From NCBI GenBank assembly GCA_022360095.1, contig JAKSDK010001037.1, positions 1 to 64,000 of the forward strand: a stretch of DNA of 64,000 nt, read 5' to 3'. How positions within the stretch are numbered: position 1 is the first letter of the stretch; each line of letters starts with the position of its first letter. Positions 42,438 through 52,504 of this stretch are shown in pieces. The stretch is from Phycisphaerales bacterium (GTDB taxonomy: Bacteria; Planctomycetota; Phycisphaerae; UBA1845; UTPLA1). The translations under genes and the position numbers were made by a program. Below the pieces are notes generated by a model, which searched no databases, was not told the origin of the DNA, and was given only the letters and a program-made list of their open reading frames with translations.

Positions 42438-44243
42438 TTATTTTGCGAGATGTCGCAACGCGGCATCAAGGGTCGAATCGGTTTTCCCGAGAATATCATC
42501 CAGCGTGCGCTCGACGAGCACATCCGGTTGAATTCCGTGGCCGTCGTAAAGTCGGCCGTTGGGTTGAAAGGATGCCATGGTGGACAACACGATCTTCAAA
42601 CGGCTTTTCTCCAAGACCGTTTGTCGACCTCGACCGCTGCCGCCGCCGCTCGGACGGCCCATCAGTGTGACGTTCGGCAATCCCTTGAGGGCACCGAGAA
42701 AGATATCCGTCGCACTGAAACACGCCTCGTCCATGAGGATCACGACGGCTTTCTCGTAGTGCGACCTCTGTTTCTCGAGCGACACGATCATATAATGCCA
42801 CGCGCTGAAATCTTTTGACCGCACGGGCTCTTTCCAGTCCGGCTGAAATGTTCTCGAGAATCTGTCGATGGCACTGCGCTCCTCGCTGTTCCAGTTCGGC
42901 CAGGGCGCCGGATACAGATGTCGATTCTTCAAGTATCCAAGGGCTGAATCACGATCGTCTCCGTCACGGCATCGGTAGGCCGCGACATTGACAATTCGGG
43001 GTGAGTCTTTCGGACCCATGAAATAGGGCAGGAGGGCTTTCAGAACGTCTCGGCTTCCACCTGAGTTCCCTCGTACATCGATGATTAATCCGCTCGTTTC
43101 CCGAAAATCCTGCATGGTTCGATGTAGCTTCTGAAGATAATCGCGATCTTTATCCATTTTAGCGATACGCAAATATCCGATCCGACCATCGAGAATCGTG
43201 GAGTCGCCTCGAGGTAAGCGTTCGAAAAGCGCAGGCGGCCGGGCTGCAATTTTCAGATCCAATTTCTTCGTTGTTGTGGCTCGCTCATCGCTCAGTTCGA
43301 CGGAGAGGGAGCCCGTACGATCGAGCTTGAGTTCGCCGCGCACAAACTGAATCCAATGGGCGAACTCAATTGCGTGCCTGCGCACCATTTGCGGCGAGCC
43401 TTGTGGGACGACCGTGGCGGCCGCCGTAATCCACCGCTCCGCGTCCACTCCGTCAATTTTCTTGAGAAAAGGACATTGGTCCTCGAGTAGCCAGGAATGA
43501 TCCGGTTTGAGGGCGATCAGCCGACCATTCAAGTCTTTGATGAGAAAGGGACAGAAGCCACCGGGCAAGAATCGATGTTTGCCTCGCACACGGGCGTGGC
43601 CGTCTCCGAACCGCGCAATGATTTTCGAAAGTTCCGTCGCGAAGGCACGGCGAGTGATTCCCTTTTCGCAACGGCCGCGAAGGTGCTCAAACGCAAGGTC
43701 GTAATCGAAGTCTTTGAGCTTTAGGTAGGAGAATTCGGTTTCCAGCTTGGTTCGCAGTTGATGGATGTCGGCGTGAGCCTGCTCGACGGAGAGCTTAGCC
43801 GACCAGCTTGGCTCTTTGTCTTTGCGTCGGCTTTGCCGTCGCGCCTTCCAGATCGATCGTCGATTCTCCTGAGTCATGGCGACATTTTTCAGAACGGTCA
43901 TGTCGCCCGAGTCGAGGTCTTTGACCTTTAGCGTGACGGTACGCTCCGGCTCATGGCCCATTCGCGTAAGGACTTCGACAAGGTCTTCTTCAAAGCGTTT
44001 CTTCCATTTGTCGGGCCATTGTCTCTTGCAGAATGCGATGATCTTTTTTCGGCTGACGCCGTTGAGGGCGACGAGTTTGTACCATTTCCCTTCGATCCGA
44101 ACTTCTACAATCGACTTCTTCCACCGGATTTCGGAAAAAGGAGAAAGCTTGGGGTAACTCGCGAGGGCCTGGGTCTGTGCAAGTGCTGAAATGCCGACGA
44201 GGCAAATCAGGGCCGACATGCACTTCGCTCGAGCACTTGGCAT
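42438..44243 (-). CDS. Secreted S41-family serine peptidase
   Basis: 601 residues with a signal peptide (LICLVGISALAQTQALA). After an unusual 130-residue basic N-terminal domain, the peptidase part shows GRIGYLRIAKM, LIIDVRGNSGGSRDVLKALL, and VVILMDEACFSATDIFLGALKGLPNVTLMGRPSGGGSGRG, the C-terminal-processing-protease core. The nucleophile is the serine of C-F-S-A-T; the catalytic Lys should lie in the region before MGRP. A clear PDZ domain is not seen. It processes or degrades exported proteins, target unknown. It lies behind rho on the same strand with a 162-base gap. Confidence 0.85.
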   Translation of the reverse strand: MPSARAKCMSALICLVGISALAQTQALASYPKLSPFSEIRWKKSIVEVRIEGKWYKLVALNGVSRKKIIAFCKRQWPDKWKKRFEEDLVEVLTRMGHEPERTVTLKVKDLDSGDMTVLKNVAMTQENRRSIWKARRQSRRKDKEPSWSAKLSVEQAHADIHQLRTKLETEFSYLKLKDFDYDLAFEHLRGRCEKGITRRAFATELSKIIARFGDGHARVRGKHRFLPGGFCPFLIKDLNGRLIALKPDHSWLLEDQCPFLKKIDGVDAERWITAAATVVPQGSPQMVRRHAIEFAHWIQFVRGELKLDRTGSLSVELSDERATTTKKLDLKIAARPPALFERLPRGDSTILDGRIGYLRIAKMDKDRDYLQKLHRTMQDFRETSGLIIDVRGNSGGSRDVLKALLPYFMGPKDSPRIVNVAAYRCRDGDDRDSALGYLKNRHLYPAPWPNWNSEERSAIDRFSRTFQPDWKEPVRSKDFSAWHYMIVSLEKQRSHYEKAVVILMDEACFSATDIFLGALKGLPNVTLMGRPSGGGSGRGRQTVLEKSRLKIVLSTMASFQPNGRLYDGHGIQPDVLVERTLDDILGKTDSTLDAALRHLAK

Positions 44244-44405
44244 GATGAATCCTCTGACGGTTGAGTTCGTGATTGCGAGTCTTGTAGAGGATTGGTGCTT
44301 TACGTAGGAATATTTTGGCGTCGGAGCGATGGCAAGTCGCCCGCGCCCTTCGCGAGGAACACTTTTTTGGCCGTTTTGGGGCTGACGCCGGGTTTGCTAA
44401 ATCCT

Positions 44406-45875
44406 TTACGAAAGATTCATGGTCATGAGGAACTCGGCGTTGCTCTTGACCTTGGCAAGGCGCGTGGTCAGCAGGCTCATGGCTTCGACCGGGTTCATAT
44501 CGACCAGGACGCGGCGCAGTTTGTAGGTGAGCTGCAATTCGTCCGGATCGAGCAGCAACTCTTCCTTACGAGTGCCGGAAGCCGAAATGTCAATCGCCGG
44601 CCACGTTCGCTTGTCAACGAGGCGTCGATCGAGATGAAGTTCACTGTTGCCGGTGCCTTTGAACTCCTCGAAGATGACCTCATCCATCTTGGAGCCGGTG
44701 TCGATCAGGGCCGTGCCGATGATGGTCAGACTTCCGCCTTCCTCAATGTTACGGGCGGCTCCGAAGAAACGTTTGGGTTTCTGTAAGGCGTTGGCATCGA
44801 CACCACCGGTGAGAATCTTGCCGGAATGCGGGACCTCGGTGTTGTAGGCACGGGCCAGGCGCGTAATCGAGTCGAGCAGAATGACGACATCACGGCCGTA
44901 TTCGACCAGGCGTTTGGCTTTTTCGATGACCATTTCAGCCACTTGCACGTGGCGGCTGGCCGGCTCGTCGAATGTCGAGGAGACGACTTCAGCCCGTGTG
45001 TGGCGTTGCATTTCCGTGACTTCTTCCGGGCGTTCGTCAATGAGCAGAATGATGACGTAGGCTTCGTGGTGATTCGTGGTGATGGCGTTTGCCATTTTCT
45101 GGAGCAGGACCGTTTTTCCCGTTCGTGGCGGCGCGACGATGAGCATTCGCTGGCCGAAGCCGATGGGAGTGACAATGTCGATCACGCGCATGTTCACTTC
45201 TTTCGCTTCCGTCTCCAGGACGATGCGCTTGTCAGGGTGATGCGGAGTAAGGTCTTCAAAGGCGGTTTTTTCGGTGACCTTGTCCGGTTCCTCGAAACAA
45301 ATCGCCTCGACTCGAAGCAGGGCGAAGTATTTTTCGGATTCCTTGGGCGGACGGATCTGTCCGGCGATGATGTGCCCGGATCGCAGACCGAAGCGGCGAA
45401 TTTGCGATGGGCTGATGTAGATGTCGTCGGGGCAAGGGACATAGTTGTATTCTGGGCTGCGCAAAAATCCGAAACCGTCCGGGAGAATTTCGAGCACGCC
45501 CTCACCGTACATGAGGCCCTGGCCATGCTTATTGATGCGTTCCTTGAGGATCTTGAAAATGAGGTCTTGTTTTTTGAGGAGCGTGTAGTCGGTGATGCCC
45601 TCGGCCCGAGCGACTTCGTGTAGTTCGGGAATGCTCATTCGCTGAAGGTCTGTGATGTGGAGGTCACCGCGCTTGATTTGTTCATAGCGTTCATGTGTTT
45701 CGGTGTCGATGGGGCCGTGTTTGGCTGACGGTTGTTCCTCGGTCAGGACGTTGGATTCGTTCTCGACGGCCACCGCGCTGGTTGCATGACTGGCCGGGGC
45801 TTTCGCTTTGGGCGATGAGCTTCCGCTGCGCTTGGTTTTCTTGCGGGACCGTGTGTTTCCCTGAGACTTAGCCAT
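44406..45875 (-). CDS. rho: Transcription termination factor Rho
   Basis: 489 residues. A basic/Ala-rich N-terminal extension of about 55 residues precedes the RNA-binding fold ([43 protein letters not shown]), then the RecA-like motor with Walker A ([13 protein letters not shown]), Walker B ([16 protein letters not shown]), the arginine finger and Q/R-loop region ([35 protein letters not shown]). It terminates transcripts by translocating on RNA. Such N-terminal extensions are common outside the Proteobacteria. Confidence 0.98.
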   Translation of the reverse strand: MAKSQGNTRSRKKTKRSGSSSPKAKAPASHATSAVAVENESNVLTEEQPSAKHGPIDTETHERYEQIKRGDLHITDLQRMSIPELHEVARAEGITDYTLLKKQDLIFKILKERINKHGQGLMYGEGVLEILPDGFGFLRSPEYNYVPCPDDIYISPSQIRRFGLRSGHIIAGQIRPPKESEKYFALLRVEAICFEEPDKVTEKTAFEDLTPHHPDKRIVLETEAKEVNMRVIDIVTPIGFGQRMLIVAPPRTGKTVLLQKMANAITTNHHEAYVIILLIDERPEEVTEMQRHTRAEVVSSTFDEPASRHVQVAEMVIEKAKRLVEYGRDVVILLDSITRLARAYNTEVPHSGKILTGGVDANALQKPKRFFGAARNIEEGGSLTIIGTALIDTGSKMDEVIFEEFKGTGNSELHLDRRLVDKRTWPAIDISASGTRKEELLLDPDELQLTYKLRRVLVDMNPVEAMSLLTTRLAKVKSNAEFLMTMNLS

Positions 45876-46003
45876 GAACTACACCTCCGACTGTTGTTAT
45901 CGCTGAAGCAGCGTCAATGAACTCATTCGATGTTGGGATTGCCGGTGGCCAGTCCTTGGCAAACCGACGGGCTTCATTGGATAGGACACCCTTGCGTGTT
46001 GAC

Positions 46004-46681
46004 TCAGACAGCGCCGAGTTCTGAGAGGATCTGAGTCACTATTTGTTCTACTTGTTTTCTTAGGTCGACCAGGGTGGAATTGTTCTTACAAATATAATCG
46101 GCCCTGGCCCGTTTCATGTCCAGAGGCTGTTGCGATTTTTCTCTTCGAATCAATTCTCCTTCGGGCCACCCACGGGCTTTTTCGGACCTTTCGATCCTCG
46201 CCGCCTGATCCGCATCAACGAATAACACGGCATCGCACATCAGGTCCAGGTCTGCTTCATACAACAAAGGACTGTCGATGACAATCAGTTTGATCCGCGG
46301 TTGTTTGTTCAACTCCGCCATCATGTCCGCGCGGCGGACGGCGATTCTCGGGTGCAACAACGCTTCGAGTCGGTGCCGTTGCGACGGATCGCCGAAGACG
46401 ATGGGGGCCACTTTCTTGCGGTTCACCGAACCGTCGGCCTCGATAATCCCGTCGCCCCACCATCGAGTGATGATCTCCTTGACGTCGGGGGAGTTGATCT
46501 CCAAGTGGCTGAGCTGGTCCGATGAGACCACGCCCGCTCCAAGCTCAGTCATCATTTTAGCGACAGTGCTCTTGCCGGAGCCGACGCCCCCCGAGAGACC
46601 GACGATGGGTTTACGACAACGAACTGTTCTTTCTCTTTCCGTAAGCGGTTCTCCATCACCGCAATCCGCACCGGTACACAA
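46004..46681 (-). CDS. coaE: Dephospho-CoA kinase
   Basis: 225 residues in the longest frame. CoaE phosphorylates dephospho-CoA, the last step of coenzyme A synthesis. Motifs: VGLSGGVGSGKSTVAKMM (P-loop), VVSSDQLSHLEI (the usual DAD/D-x-D region is altered), LIVIDSPLLYEADLDLMCD, and ERSEKARGWPEGELIRREKSQQP. The start is uncertain: TTG 46681 is the only start codon in frame before the P-loop, and no ribosome site is visible. The extra N-terminal 22 residues are not typical. Convergent to nothing; it is transcribed toward rho, with dtd and a WYL regulator upstream on the same strand. Confidence 0.9.
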   Translation of the reverse strand: MCTGADCGDGEPLTERERTVRCRKPIVGLSGGVGSGKSTVAKMMTELGAGVVSSDQLSHLEINSPDVKEIITRWWGDGIIEADGSVNRKKVAPIVFGDPSQRHRLEALLHPRIAVRRADMMAELNKQPRIKLIVIDSPLLYEADLDLMCDAVLFVDADQAARIERSEKARGWPEGELIRREKSQQPLDMKRARADYICKNNSTLVDLRKQVEQIVTQILSELGAV

Positions 46682-46904
46682 ATGACACAGGGGAAATTCG
46701 TGATATTAGGGGCCGACGTGACGCTCAACTGTAAGAACCACACCCGGGCTCACGTTCCGTTCAACAGCGTTGTCGACTGATAAGCCCCTTTATCAAACTA
46801 ACGTATTCTAGCTGATCGGGTTCGGGATGTCACGCCTTTTTCCCGAAAAAGATACCCCTGTGATCAGCGAAAACGGGGGGCTTTCAGGGCGGGGATCGGG
46901 TCTG

Positions 46905-47381
46905 TCAAAATTGCCGTTTGGTGTCGATCAGGATGTTAATCGGACCGTCATTGGTGGCCCGCACGGCCATCGTGTGCCGAAAGCGCCCGGTTTGAACTTC
47001 AAGTCCGCTCGCCCTGAGTTGCTCGCACAGTTGCCGATAGAGTTCATTGGCACGGTCGGGCGGTGCCGCGGCAGTGAACGCAGGGCGGCGCCCTTTGCGA
47101 GCATCACCAAGCAGCGTGAAATTGCTGATCACCAGGACCGCGCCACCGGCTTCCATGACATCAAGATTCATTTTGCCGGCGTCGTCGTGGAAAATGCGCA
47201 GGTGGCGGATTTTGGTCGCCATGGCGTTCACATCGTCGGTCTCGTCGTCCTGCCCGATTCCGACGTAAACGAGCAAACCGCTTTCGATGCTACCGACCAT
47301 TTCATCGATCGGTTCATGACGATCCGCTTCGGATACGACCGACACCGAGGCTTCGAGGACACGTTGAATGACCGCACGCAC
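46905..47381 (-). CDS. dtd: D-aminoacyl-tRNA deacylase
   Basis: 158 residues. Dtd removes D-amino acids (and glycine from tRNA(Ala)) from mischarged tRNAs. MRAVIQRVLEASVSV, GLLVYVGIGQDD, KIRHLRIFHDDAGKMNLDV, SNFTLLGDARKGRRP and the Gly-cisPro-like NDGPINILIDT are all visible; the usual SQFTL reads SNFTL. The start is GTG 47381, and it follows the TAA of the WYL-regulator gene with no gap, so the two are translationally coupled. Confidence 0.96.
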   Translation of the reverse strand: MRAVIQRVLEASVSVVSEADRHEPIDEMVGSIESGLLVYVGIGQDDETDDVNAMATKIRHLRIFHDDAGKMNLDVMEAGGAVLVISNFTLLGDARKGRRPAFTAAAPPDRANELYRQLCEQLRASGLEVQTGRFRHTMAVRATNDGPINILIDTKRQF

Positions 47382-48371
47382 TTATGCCGTCTCCTCGGAA
47401 TCGAGCGCCTGTGCGCGCTGCGCCATCCTTTCCGCCTTGTGGCGGATCCGATCTCTAAGCTCGCGAGGACTTAAGACTTCGACCTGATCGCCGTAGCCCA
47501 TGATCCAAGGCGTGATCTCTTTAAGACCGTCTACTTGAGCCTCGAATAATAGACTGTCGTCCTCGAGCCTTTGAGTGTTTTGCGTCTCGTGCCAGTGAAC
47601 TTCTTCGACTGAAGCGGCCACTTCCGGAATGAAACGTAGTTTGACGTCATACAGCCTTCCCTCGGGGATCATTTGCCAGGCCTTGCCGAAATACCGGCGC
47701 TCCGAAAACGTTTCGTCGGGCTCAAAGACCTTGTCGGTGGCGGTCATGCTGATCACACGGTCCATCTTGAACGTTCGCACTTCACCATGCTGGTGGCTTT
47801 TCGCCAGCAGATACCATCCTCGTGCCATGAAAATGAGTCGCAATGGGTCGAGGAGAACATCAATTTCCTTGCCGTCATAGACGGAATCATACCGAACACG
47901 AATGCTGTGACAGTCGGCCAGAGCGCGCTGGACGGTGTTGAACAGGTTGGACACGGCGTCGACAGACGACGTCGCCGGCCAGTGTAGAGAGAGATTGGAG
48001 AGCCAACTTCCGCAATGCTCAAGAACCGGCGCCGGAAGCGTGCTTTCGATCTTGAGCGCCGCGTCGACCGCTTGCTGATACATGGGATGCACCTGTCTGG
48101 AAAGGAACTTTCGGCTGACCAGCAAGATGGCGAGTGATTCTTCAAAGCTGAGGTGAAGCGGGGGTAGAAAAAAGGTGTCGGCCAGGGCATACGTGTTCCT
48201 GCCATGATCAAAATGGTACGGGATTCCCGCCCGTTCGAGCAATTTGAGATCGCGGAAGAAAGTCCGGCGGGAGACTTTCAGTTCCGCCGCGAGTGTGTCG
48301 GCGTCAAGCTGACGGCCCGATCGCAACAGTGTGATCAGTTTGAGAAGACGATAAACACGACTAACGTTCAT
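47382..48371 (-). CDS. WYL-domain transcriptional regulator
   Basis: 329 residues. A DeoR-like helix-turn-helix comes first (RVYRLLKLITLLRSGRQLDADTLAAELKVSRRTFFRDLKLLERAGI), followed after a linker by a WYL domain (RGWYLLAKSHQHGEVRTFKMDRVISM) and its C-terminal WCX-like extension. WYL proteins bind nucleic-acid-derived or nucleotide ligands and often regulate defence and DNA-damage genes. The frame is open to 48560, but ATG 48371 fits the family start. It has no gap to dtd downstream. No defence system is seen nearby, so it is probably a housekeeping regulator. Confidence 0.9.
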   Translation of the reverse strand: MNVSRVYRLLKLITLLRSGRQLDADTLAAELKVSRRTFFRDLKLLERAGIPYHFDHGRNTYALADTFFLPPLHLSFEESLAILLVSRKFLSRQVHPMYQQAVDAALKIESTLPAPVLEHCGSWLSNLSLHWPATSSVDAVSNLFNTVQRALADCHSIRVRYDSVYDGKEIDVLLDPLRLIFMARGWYLLAKSHQHGEVRTFKMDRVISMTATDKVFEPDETFSERRYFGKAWQMIPEGRLYDVKLRFIPEVAASVEEVHWHETQNTQRLEDDSLLFEAQVDGLKEITPWIMGYGDQVEVLSPRELRDRIRHKAERMAQRAQALDSEETA

Positions 48372-48465
48372 GCGGCAACGATGAGGCTGTGGATACTTGC
48401 ACGGACTTGCGGGTTCGACAATTTTGGCCGTCCGATCGAGAACATGCAAGGTGCTTCTCTGAATA

Positions 48466-50265
48466 TTAGAAGCGATACAGATCGGTGAGCGTCGCGAGCA
48501 GGAGGACGGCTCCCAGCACGAGAAGAGCGCGGCGATGTTCACGCAGGCCGGCCATGACATAGACGAGGCCGAGGATGGCGAACGTCGTCGGGCGCACCCA
48601 TTCCGCGGGCGGCCGTGCAGGAGGGAGAAGCTGAAGGAGGGCCCAGGCAGGCAGAATCAGGAGGGCCAGAAACCACAAGGGGGCTGCAAAGGGTCGCCAG
48701 GTCGTTTTTTGCAGTGATTCGGCCAGCGCCAGGGTCGGCAAGGCCACGATGCTCAAGACGGCGGGGTTGTATTGAATGAGCCAGCCTCGGGATGAAGAAT
48801 GGGGGACTCGAACAAACAGAAAGGCGATTTCCGCAATGAGAAAGGCAACGGCCAGGCCGGCCAGGGGCGTCGAATCGATCCGACGGGCATTTCGAACACT
48901 CATCAACAAGAGCAGAAGGATCGCAACACTGCCCAAGACGAGTCGCGCCGTGTTGTTATCCTCGATGGTCGACATCGCTCGGGCAGGCCACAACGCCATT
49001 TGAAAGGCAACCAAAACAGCGATGGCCGTAAGCAGAAATCCTGTTCGTTGGGCATACGGGATCATCTTCCCGGTGGTCGTCCAGGCAGTGCCGTCCAGCA
49101 ACTGTTGGTCCCAAAAGCGAGTCAGCCAGAACCAAATGCTGATCATGACCCACAAGGCCAACAGGATCGCATTCAGGCGCACCGGCAAGCGGCTCGCGTA
49201 CTCAATCGATTCGTTGGCCGGTTGGAACAGCGCGGCGAATGCACAGGCCAACGCCACGATGGCCAGGGTTGTCAAAGCCATCCCCAAACCGGCGGTGTTG
49301 GCACTCCAGCGGCGGTAGGTCATGTAAAGGCAGGTGATCCCGGCTGTCAGTGAGGTGAGCATGTTGGCGATCTGAGGCTGCCACCTGTGTTGTCCGGCCT
49401 GCATCACCTGATAGACCCCGAGGATGAGGACGATACTGGCAATGACGGCTTCCGTTTGAATATAGCCGGGCCATTGGGCGTAGGGTTGGAGCAGATCGTC
49501 CAGTCGGTCGGGCCATGCGCGTTTTCGCCGGCTTCGATATCGCCAGTCCTGGAGGACGGCCGCCGCGGCGAGGAGAAGCGCGAGGCTGGTTTGAAACTGA
49601 AAAGTCCAGGTCCACCAGGATGGCTGAAAGGGAAGTCGGCGAAGCTTCGAGATTTGCCCGGAGACCGAAGCACCGGGAAGCATCAGACTTGTCCACCAGA
49701 TCAAAAGAACGATGAGAACGAGCATCACGGTGGGCTGCTGGCGATTCCGGTCGGTTCGGTCTCTTGAATTGATCCAGAAGAGTGCGATCGCCGCAATAAG
49801 GCTGCCGAGTGTCACGACACCCTCCGAAGTCAGCGTAGCGCTGGTTTGTGAATCCTGCGCAGTGAAGCGAAACCCGGTGGCCAGAACGAGGACGTAGACG
49901 ATGATGGCAGCGGCGATGGTTCCGGAGACCAGTGACCAGGCAAAGAACGTCGCTGCCGGATCACGCGAATGCCAATCGAATTGGGGAGCCGATTTTTTTG
50001 ACGATCGCCATCCAAGGAAGGACCAGAATGCGCTGAGCAACGCGGCCAGCAGGCAAACTCGGTAGATATCCGTGGTGACGGGCCATCGATGATGGAAGAC
50101 GACGAGTCCAAGCCCAATAGAGGTGCCGAAAACGAACAGCGAAGTGCCCAGCCCGGCCGGAAGCTTTCGGGCAATAAACTGACACCCGATTCCCGCCAGG
50201 ATGATACAGGCTGCCGCTGCATCGAAGCCGGAGATGGTGGCGAGAATCAAGGCGGTGAACTCCAT
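48466..50265 (-). CDS. Polytopic membrane protein of unknown function
   Basis: 599 residues, almost entirely hydrophobic, with about 15 predicted membrane segments spread along the whole chain separated by short loops. Loops contain Trp/Arg-rich patches (RSSKKSAPQFDWHSRDP, RYRSRRKRAWPDRLDD). No substrate-binding or transporter signature was recognised. It is a candidate for an O-antigen-ligase-like, exopolysaccharide or general transport role, but this is speculation. It lies between the WYL regulator and the TolC-like gene. Confidence 0.6.
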   Translation of the reverse strand: MEFTALILATISGFDAAAACIILAGIGCQFIARKLPAGLGTSLFVFGTSIGLGLVVFHHRWPVTTDIYRVCLLAALLSAFWSFLGWRSSKKSAPQFDWHSRDPAATFFAWSLVSGTIAAAIIVYVLVLATGFRFTAQDSQTSATLTSEGVVTLGSLIAAIALFWINSRDRTDRNRQQPTVMLVLIVLLIWWTSLMLPGASVSGQISKLRRLPFQPSWWTWTFQFQTSLALLLAAAAVLQDWRYRSRRKRAWPDRLDDLLQPYAQWPGYIQTEAVIASIVLILGVYQVMQAGQHRWQPQIANMLTSLTAGITCLYMTYRRWSANTAGLGMALTTLAIVALACAFAALFQPANESIEYASRLPVRLNAILLALWVMISIWFWLTRFWDQQLLDGTAWTTTGKMIPYAQRTGFLLTAIAVLVAFQMALWPARAMSTIEDNNTARLVLGSVAILLLLLMSVRNARRIDSTPLAGLAVAFLIAEIAFLFVRVPHSSSRGWLIQYNPAVLSIVALPTLALAESLQKTTWRPFAAPLWFLALLILPAWALLQLLPPARPPAEWVRPTTFAILGLVYVMAGLREHRRALLVLGAVLLLATLTDLYRF

Positions 50266-50435
50266 GGGCTGTCACAACGATGAGGACGTCGCGGACAAAG
50301 TCCTGTTCCCTAACATTAAGCCGTCGCTCTTATGGCCATGCTAATCCATTGGGCATTCGGAGAAAGGGGCGGCACGAGAGATTCGGCGAATCAATCGAAT
50401 CGAAGAAGACGGAGAATGTCAGCGATGGTCCGTGT

Positions 50436-52241
50436 TCAGGGTTGTTGCGCGAGGATGACGTTGTTGTATTCGAGCAGGGTTCCCTTGGCCCGTTCGACGT
50501 CAACGATCCCAATGTTGTAGTTGACCGCAGCCTGGAGAAGGGCCTGTCGGGCTCTGGCAAGGTCGTTTTGAGCATCGAATACGGCATTCAACCCGGCCGG
50601 GCTCTTTCGCTCCTGGCGTTCCTGGAGGGATCGCAGGTTCTCGGCAGAGGCGATCATCGCCTCATAGCTGGGAACAAGCTGCTCATAATTGGTTTCCAGG
50701 TTTCGCAAGGCGACGCGGCAGTCGGTAATGATGTTGTCCAGCGCCTGCTTGTAGGAGAGAACGGACTGGGATTGTTGAAGCGTGGCGATTCGGATGCCGG
50801 CCCGTTCGGCTCTTTCTCCAGGGCTCCACCCAAACTCCAGGCCCACGAACTGATCGACAAAATTGCCGCCGGTCATCTGATCGAAGGCTTGATCCGAGCT
50901 GGGGCCGAGACCGCTGAGGGTCATGCGATAGATCACATCCAACTGAGGCAAGGCCTGATTCTTGGCTATGCCGAGTTGCAGGCGGGCCACATCCACACCA
51001 TGTCTGGTCTGAATGATTTCCGGTCGTCGTTGCAGGGCGGTTTCAACGGCGGCGAAGTGATCGCGAACGATAGCCACCGTCGTGGGATTGTCCACCGGAA
51101 TGATCTCAAAATCCGCCGAGAGCGGAAACTCCGGGTCATTGATGGTGTTCAGAAGGGTGTCTTCCGCATTGCGGACTTGGTTCTTGATATCGATGTAATT
51201 GAATTCCTGTGCCTTGACATTGGCACGGCTGCTGGCGAGAAGCGTGCCGAACGCATCAAACTCCGCACGGGCTTTCACCTGCTCATAAGTTTGTTCAGAC
51301 TGCGCGAGGATTTCGGCGCCCGTGACGACGTTTCGGCGAGCGGCGACAAGCGTCCAGTACGCCTGTTCGGTGTTGACGAGGATCTCGATCACGCGAGCCC
51401 GAAAGGCTTCCTCGTTGATTTTGCGTTCATTTTTGCGGATGTTGATCTGCGACCGATTGAAGTCGATGCCAAAATTGCGCAGCAAAGGTTGCCGGAGCTC
51501 TGCAATGAAGCTCTGCGTATAGGAAGGATTCAGCAGGTTGAACTGGAAACCCGGGTTGTCAACACGAACCATGGATTGCGTCAGCGTCACCGTGGCGCCA
51601 GTCGCCAGGAGTTTGCGGATGCCGCCGCTGATGGTCGTGGTGTCGGTCTGTGCGGCGAACAGTGCCGAAGGTGTCGGCTGGTCGGTGTTGTTCCGGTTGA
51701 TGTTTGCGAAGAACGCGAGATCAAATGCCGCTTGTGCCTGGGCGATTTGGGCCGTGCTGATCGCCGGAGCATAGCCGTCGATCTTGATTTGATAGTTGTT
51801 GGCCAGGGCGCGTTGGAGGCAATCGGACAGCGTCAAGCGCAGTTTTCGCGGTTGTTCGATTTCCTTGATATAGCTCTCGGTTTGTCGATAGATTCGCTCG
51901 TACTCTCGACGGATGGCCTCTTGGCCAAAGCGGGTGATATCAAGTCGCCTTTTGAAAACCTCCGGCGCGACGGTGGGGTCGGGTAGATGCAACCAGATGG
52001 ACGCATCCAGCGACAGATCCGTCGGGACAATTTTTCCGGAGAGTTCCACCGGGGCGGGCCGGTCGATGGGGGACAATCCCGGAGCGGGTTTGAATGAGCC
52101 CTGCTCGGCCATGCGCTTCTCGTAGCGCATGACTTGCGCCTCGTCGAAGCCGTTTTCGGATGACTCGCCGCCAAAAGCCGATCCGCAAGCGATGAACACG
52201 AGCAGAAATCGGAACCAGCCATGTGTGTGGAAAGAGCACAT
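50436..52241 (-). CDS. TolC-family outer-membrane channel protein
   Basis: 601 residues with a signal peptide (FRFLLVFIACGSAFGG). Two TolC-like halves are seen: LSDCLQRALANNYQI near residue 150 and the second LQRRPEIIQTRHGVDVARLQLGIAKNQALPQLDVIYRM near 390, both with long amphipathic helices (AYWTLVAARRNVVTGAEIL...QVKARAEFDAFGTLLASSRANV). TolC proteins form trimeric outer-membrane exit ducts for efflux pumps and type I secretion. The 130-residue N-terminal extension with IDRPAPVELSG is longer than usual. No inner-membrane pump gene is adjacent; a promoter at 52335-52362 reads into it. Confidence 0.9.
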   Translation of the reverse strand: MCSFHTHGWFRFLLVFIACGSAFGGESSENGFDEAQVMRYEKRMAEQGSFKPAPGLSPIDRPAPVELSGKIVPTDLSLDASIWLHLPDPTVAPEVFKRRLDITRFGQEAIRREYERIYRQTESYIKEIEQPRKLRLTLSDCLQRALANNYQIKIDGYAPAISTAQIAQAQAAFDLAFFANINRNNTDQPTPSALFAAQTDTTTISGGIRKLLATGATVTLTQSMVRVDNPGFQFNLLNPSYTQSFIAELRQPLLRNFGIDFNRSQINIRKNERKINEEAFRARVIEILVNTEQAYWTLVAARRNVVTGAEILAQSEQTYEQVKARAEFDAFGTLLASSRANVKAQEFNYIDIKNQVRNAEDTLLNTINDPEFPLSADFEIIPVDNPTTVAIVRDHFAAVETALQRRPEIIQTRHGVDVARLQLGIAKNQALPQLDVIYRMTLSGLGPSSDQAFDQMTGGNFVDQFVGLEFGWSPGERAERAGIRIATLQQSQSVLSYKQALDNIITDCRVALRNLETNYEQLVPSYEAMIASAENLRSLQERQERKSPAGLNAVFDAQNDLARARQALLQAAVNYNIGIVDVERAKGTLLEYNNVILAQQP

Positions 52242-52334
52242 AGTTTCCGTCCAAGTCAGAAGTTATATCGGCGAGATTGGGGTTGCGTGGAGTCGCGTCA
52301 CCCGCTCAAAAATCCCCATAGAACAGTACGCATC

Positions 52335-52362
52335 ATTCTCGGCAGTTGTACGAATCTGTCAA
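52335..52362 (-). promoter_or_regulatory. Predicted promoter of the TolC-like gene
   Basis: On the minus strand TTGACA (52362-52357) and GAGAAT (52340-52335) are separated by 16 bases. Transcription would start near 52328, about 87 bases before the ATG at 52241. It lies after the stop of the metallophosphoesterase gene, so the TolC-like gene can be transcribed alone. Confidence 0.5.
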
Positions 52363-52504
52363 GCCGATTGTTGGCACTCAATCTCTATTACGGCCAACCA
52401 CCCCCGCCGGCTGCAAACAATAATCCTTGAATAGCCAACGAGTTGTAGCGTCACTGATTTCGCGCGATCTGAAAAAAACTCACCGGATGCGACGTCGCAA
52501 TCGG

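Noticed and set aside
50280..51986. Plus-strand frame of 568 residues opposite the TolC-like gene
   Set aside because: The minus-strand gene has a clear signal peptide and TolC repeats; the plus frame is its shadow without a recognisable domain.
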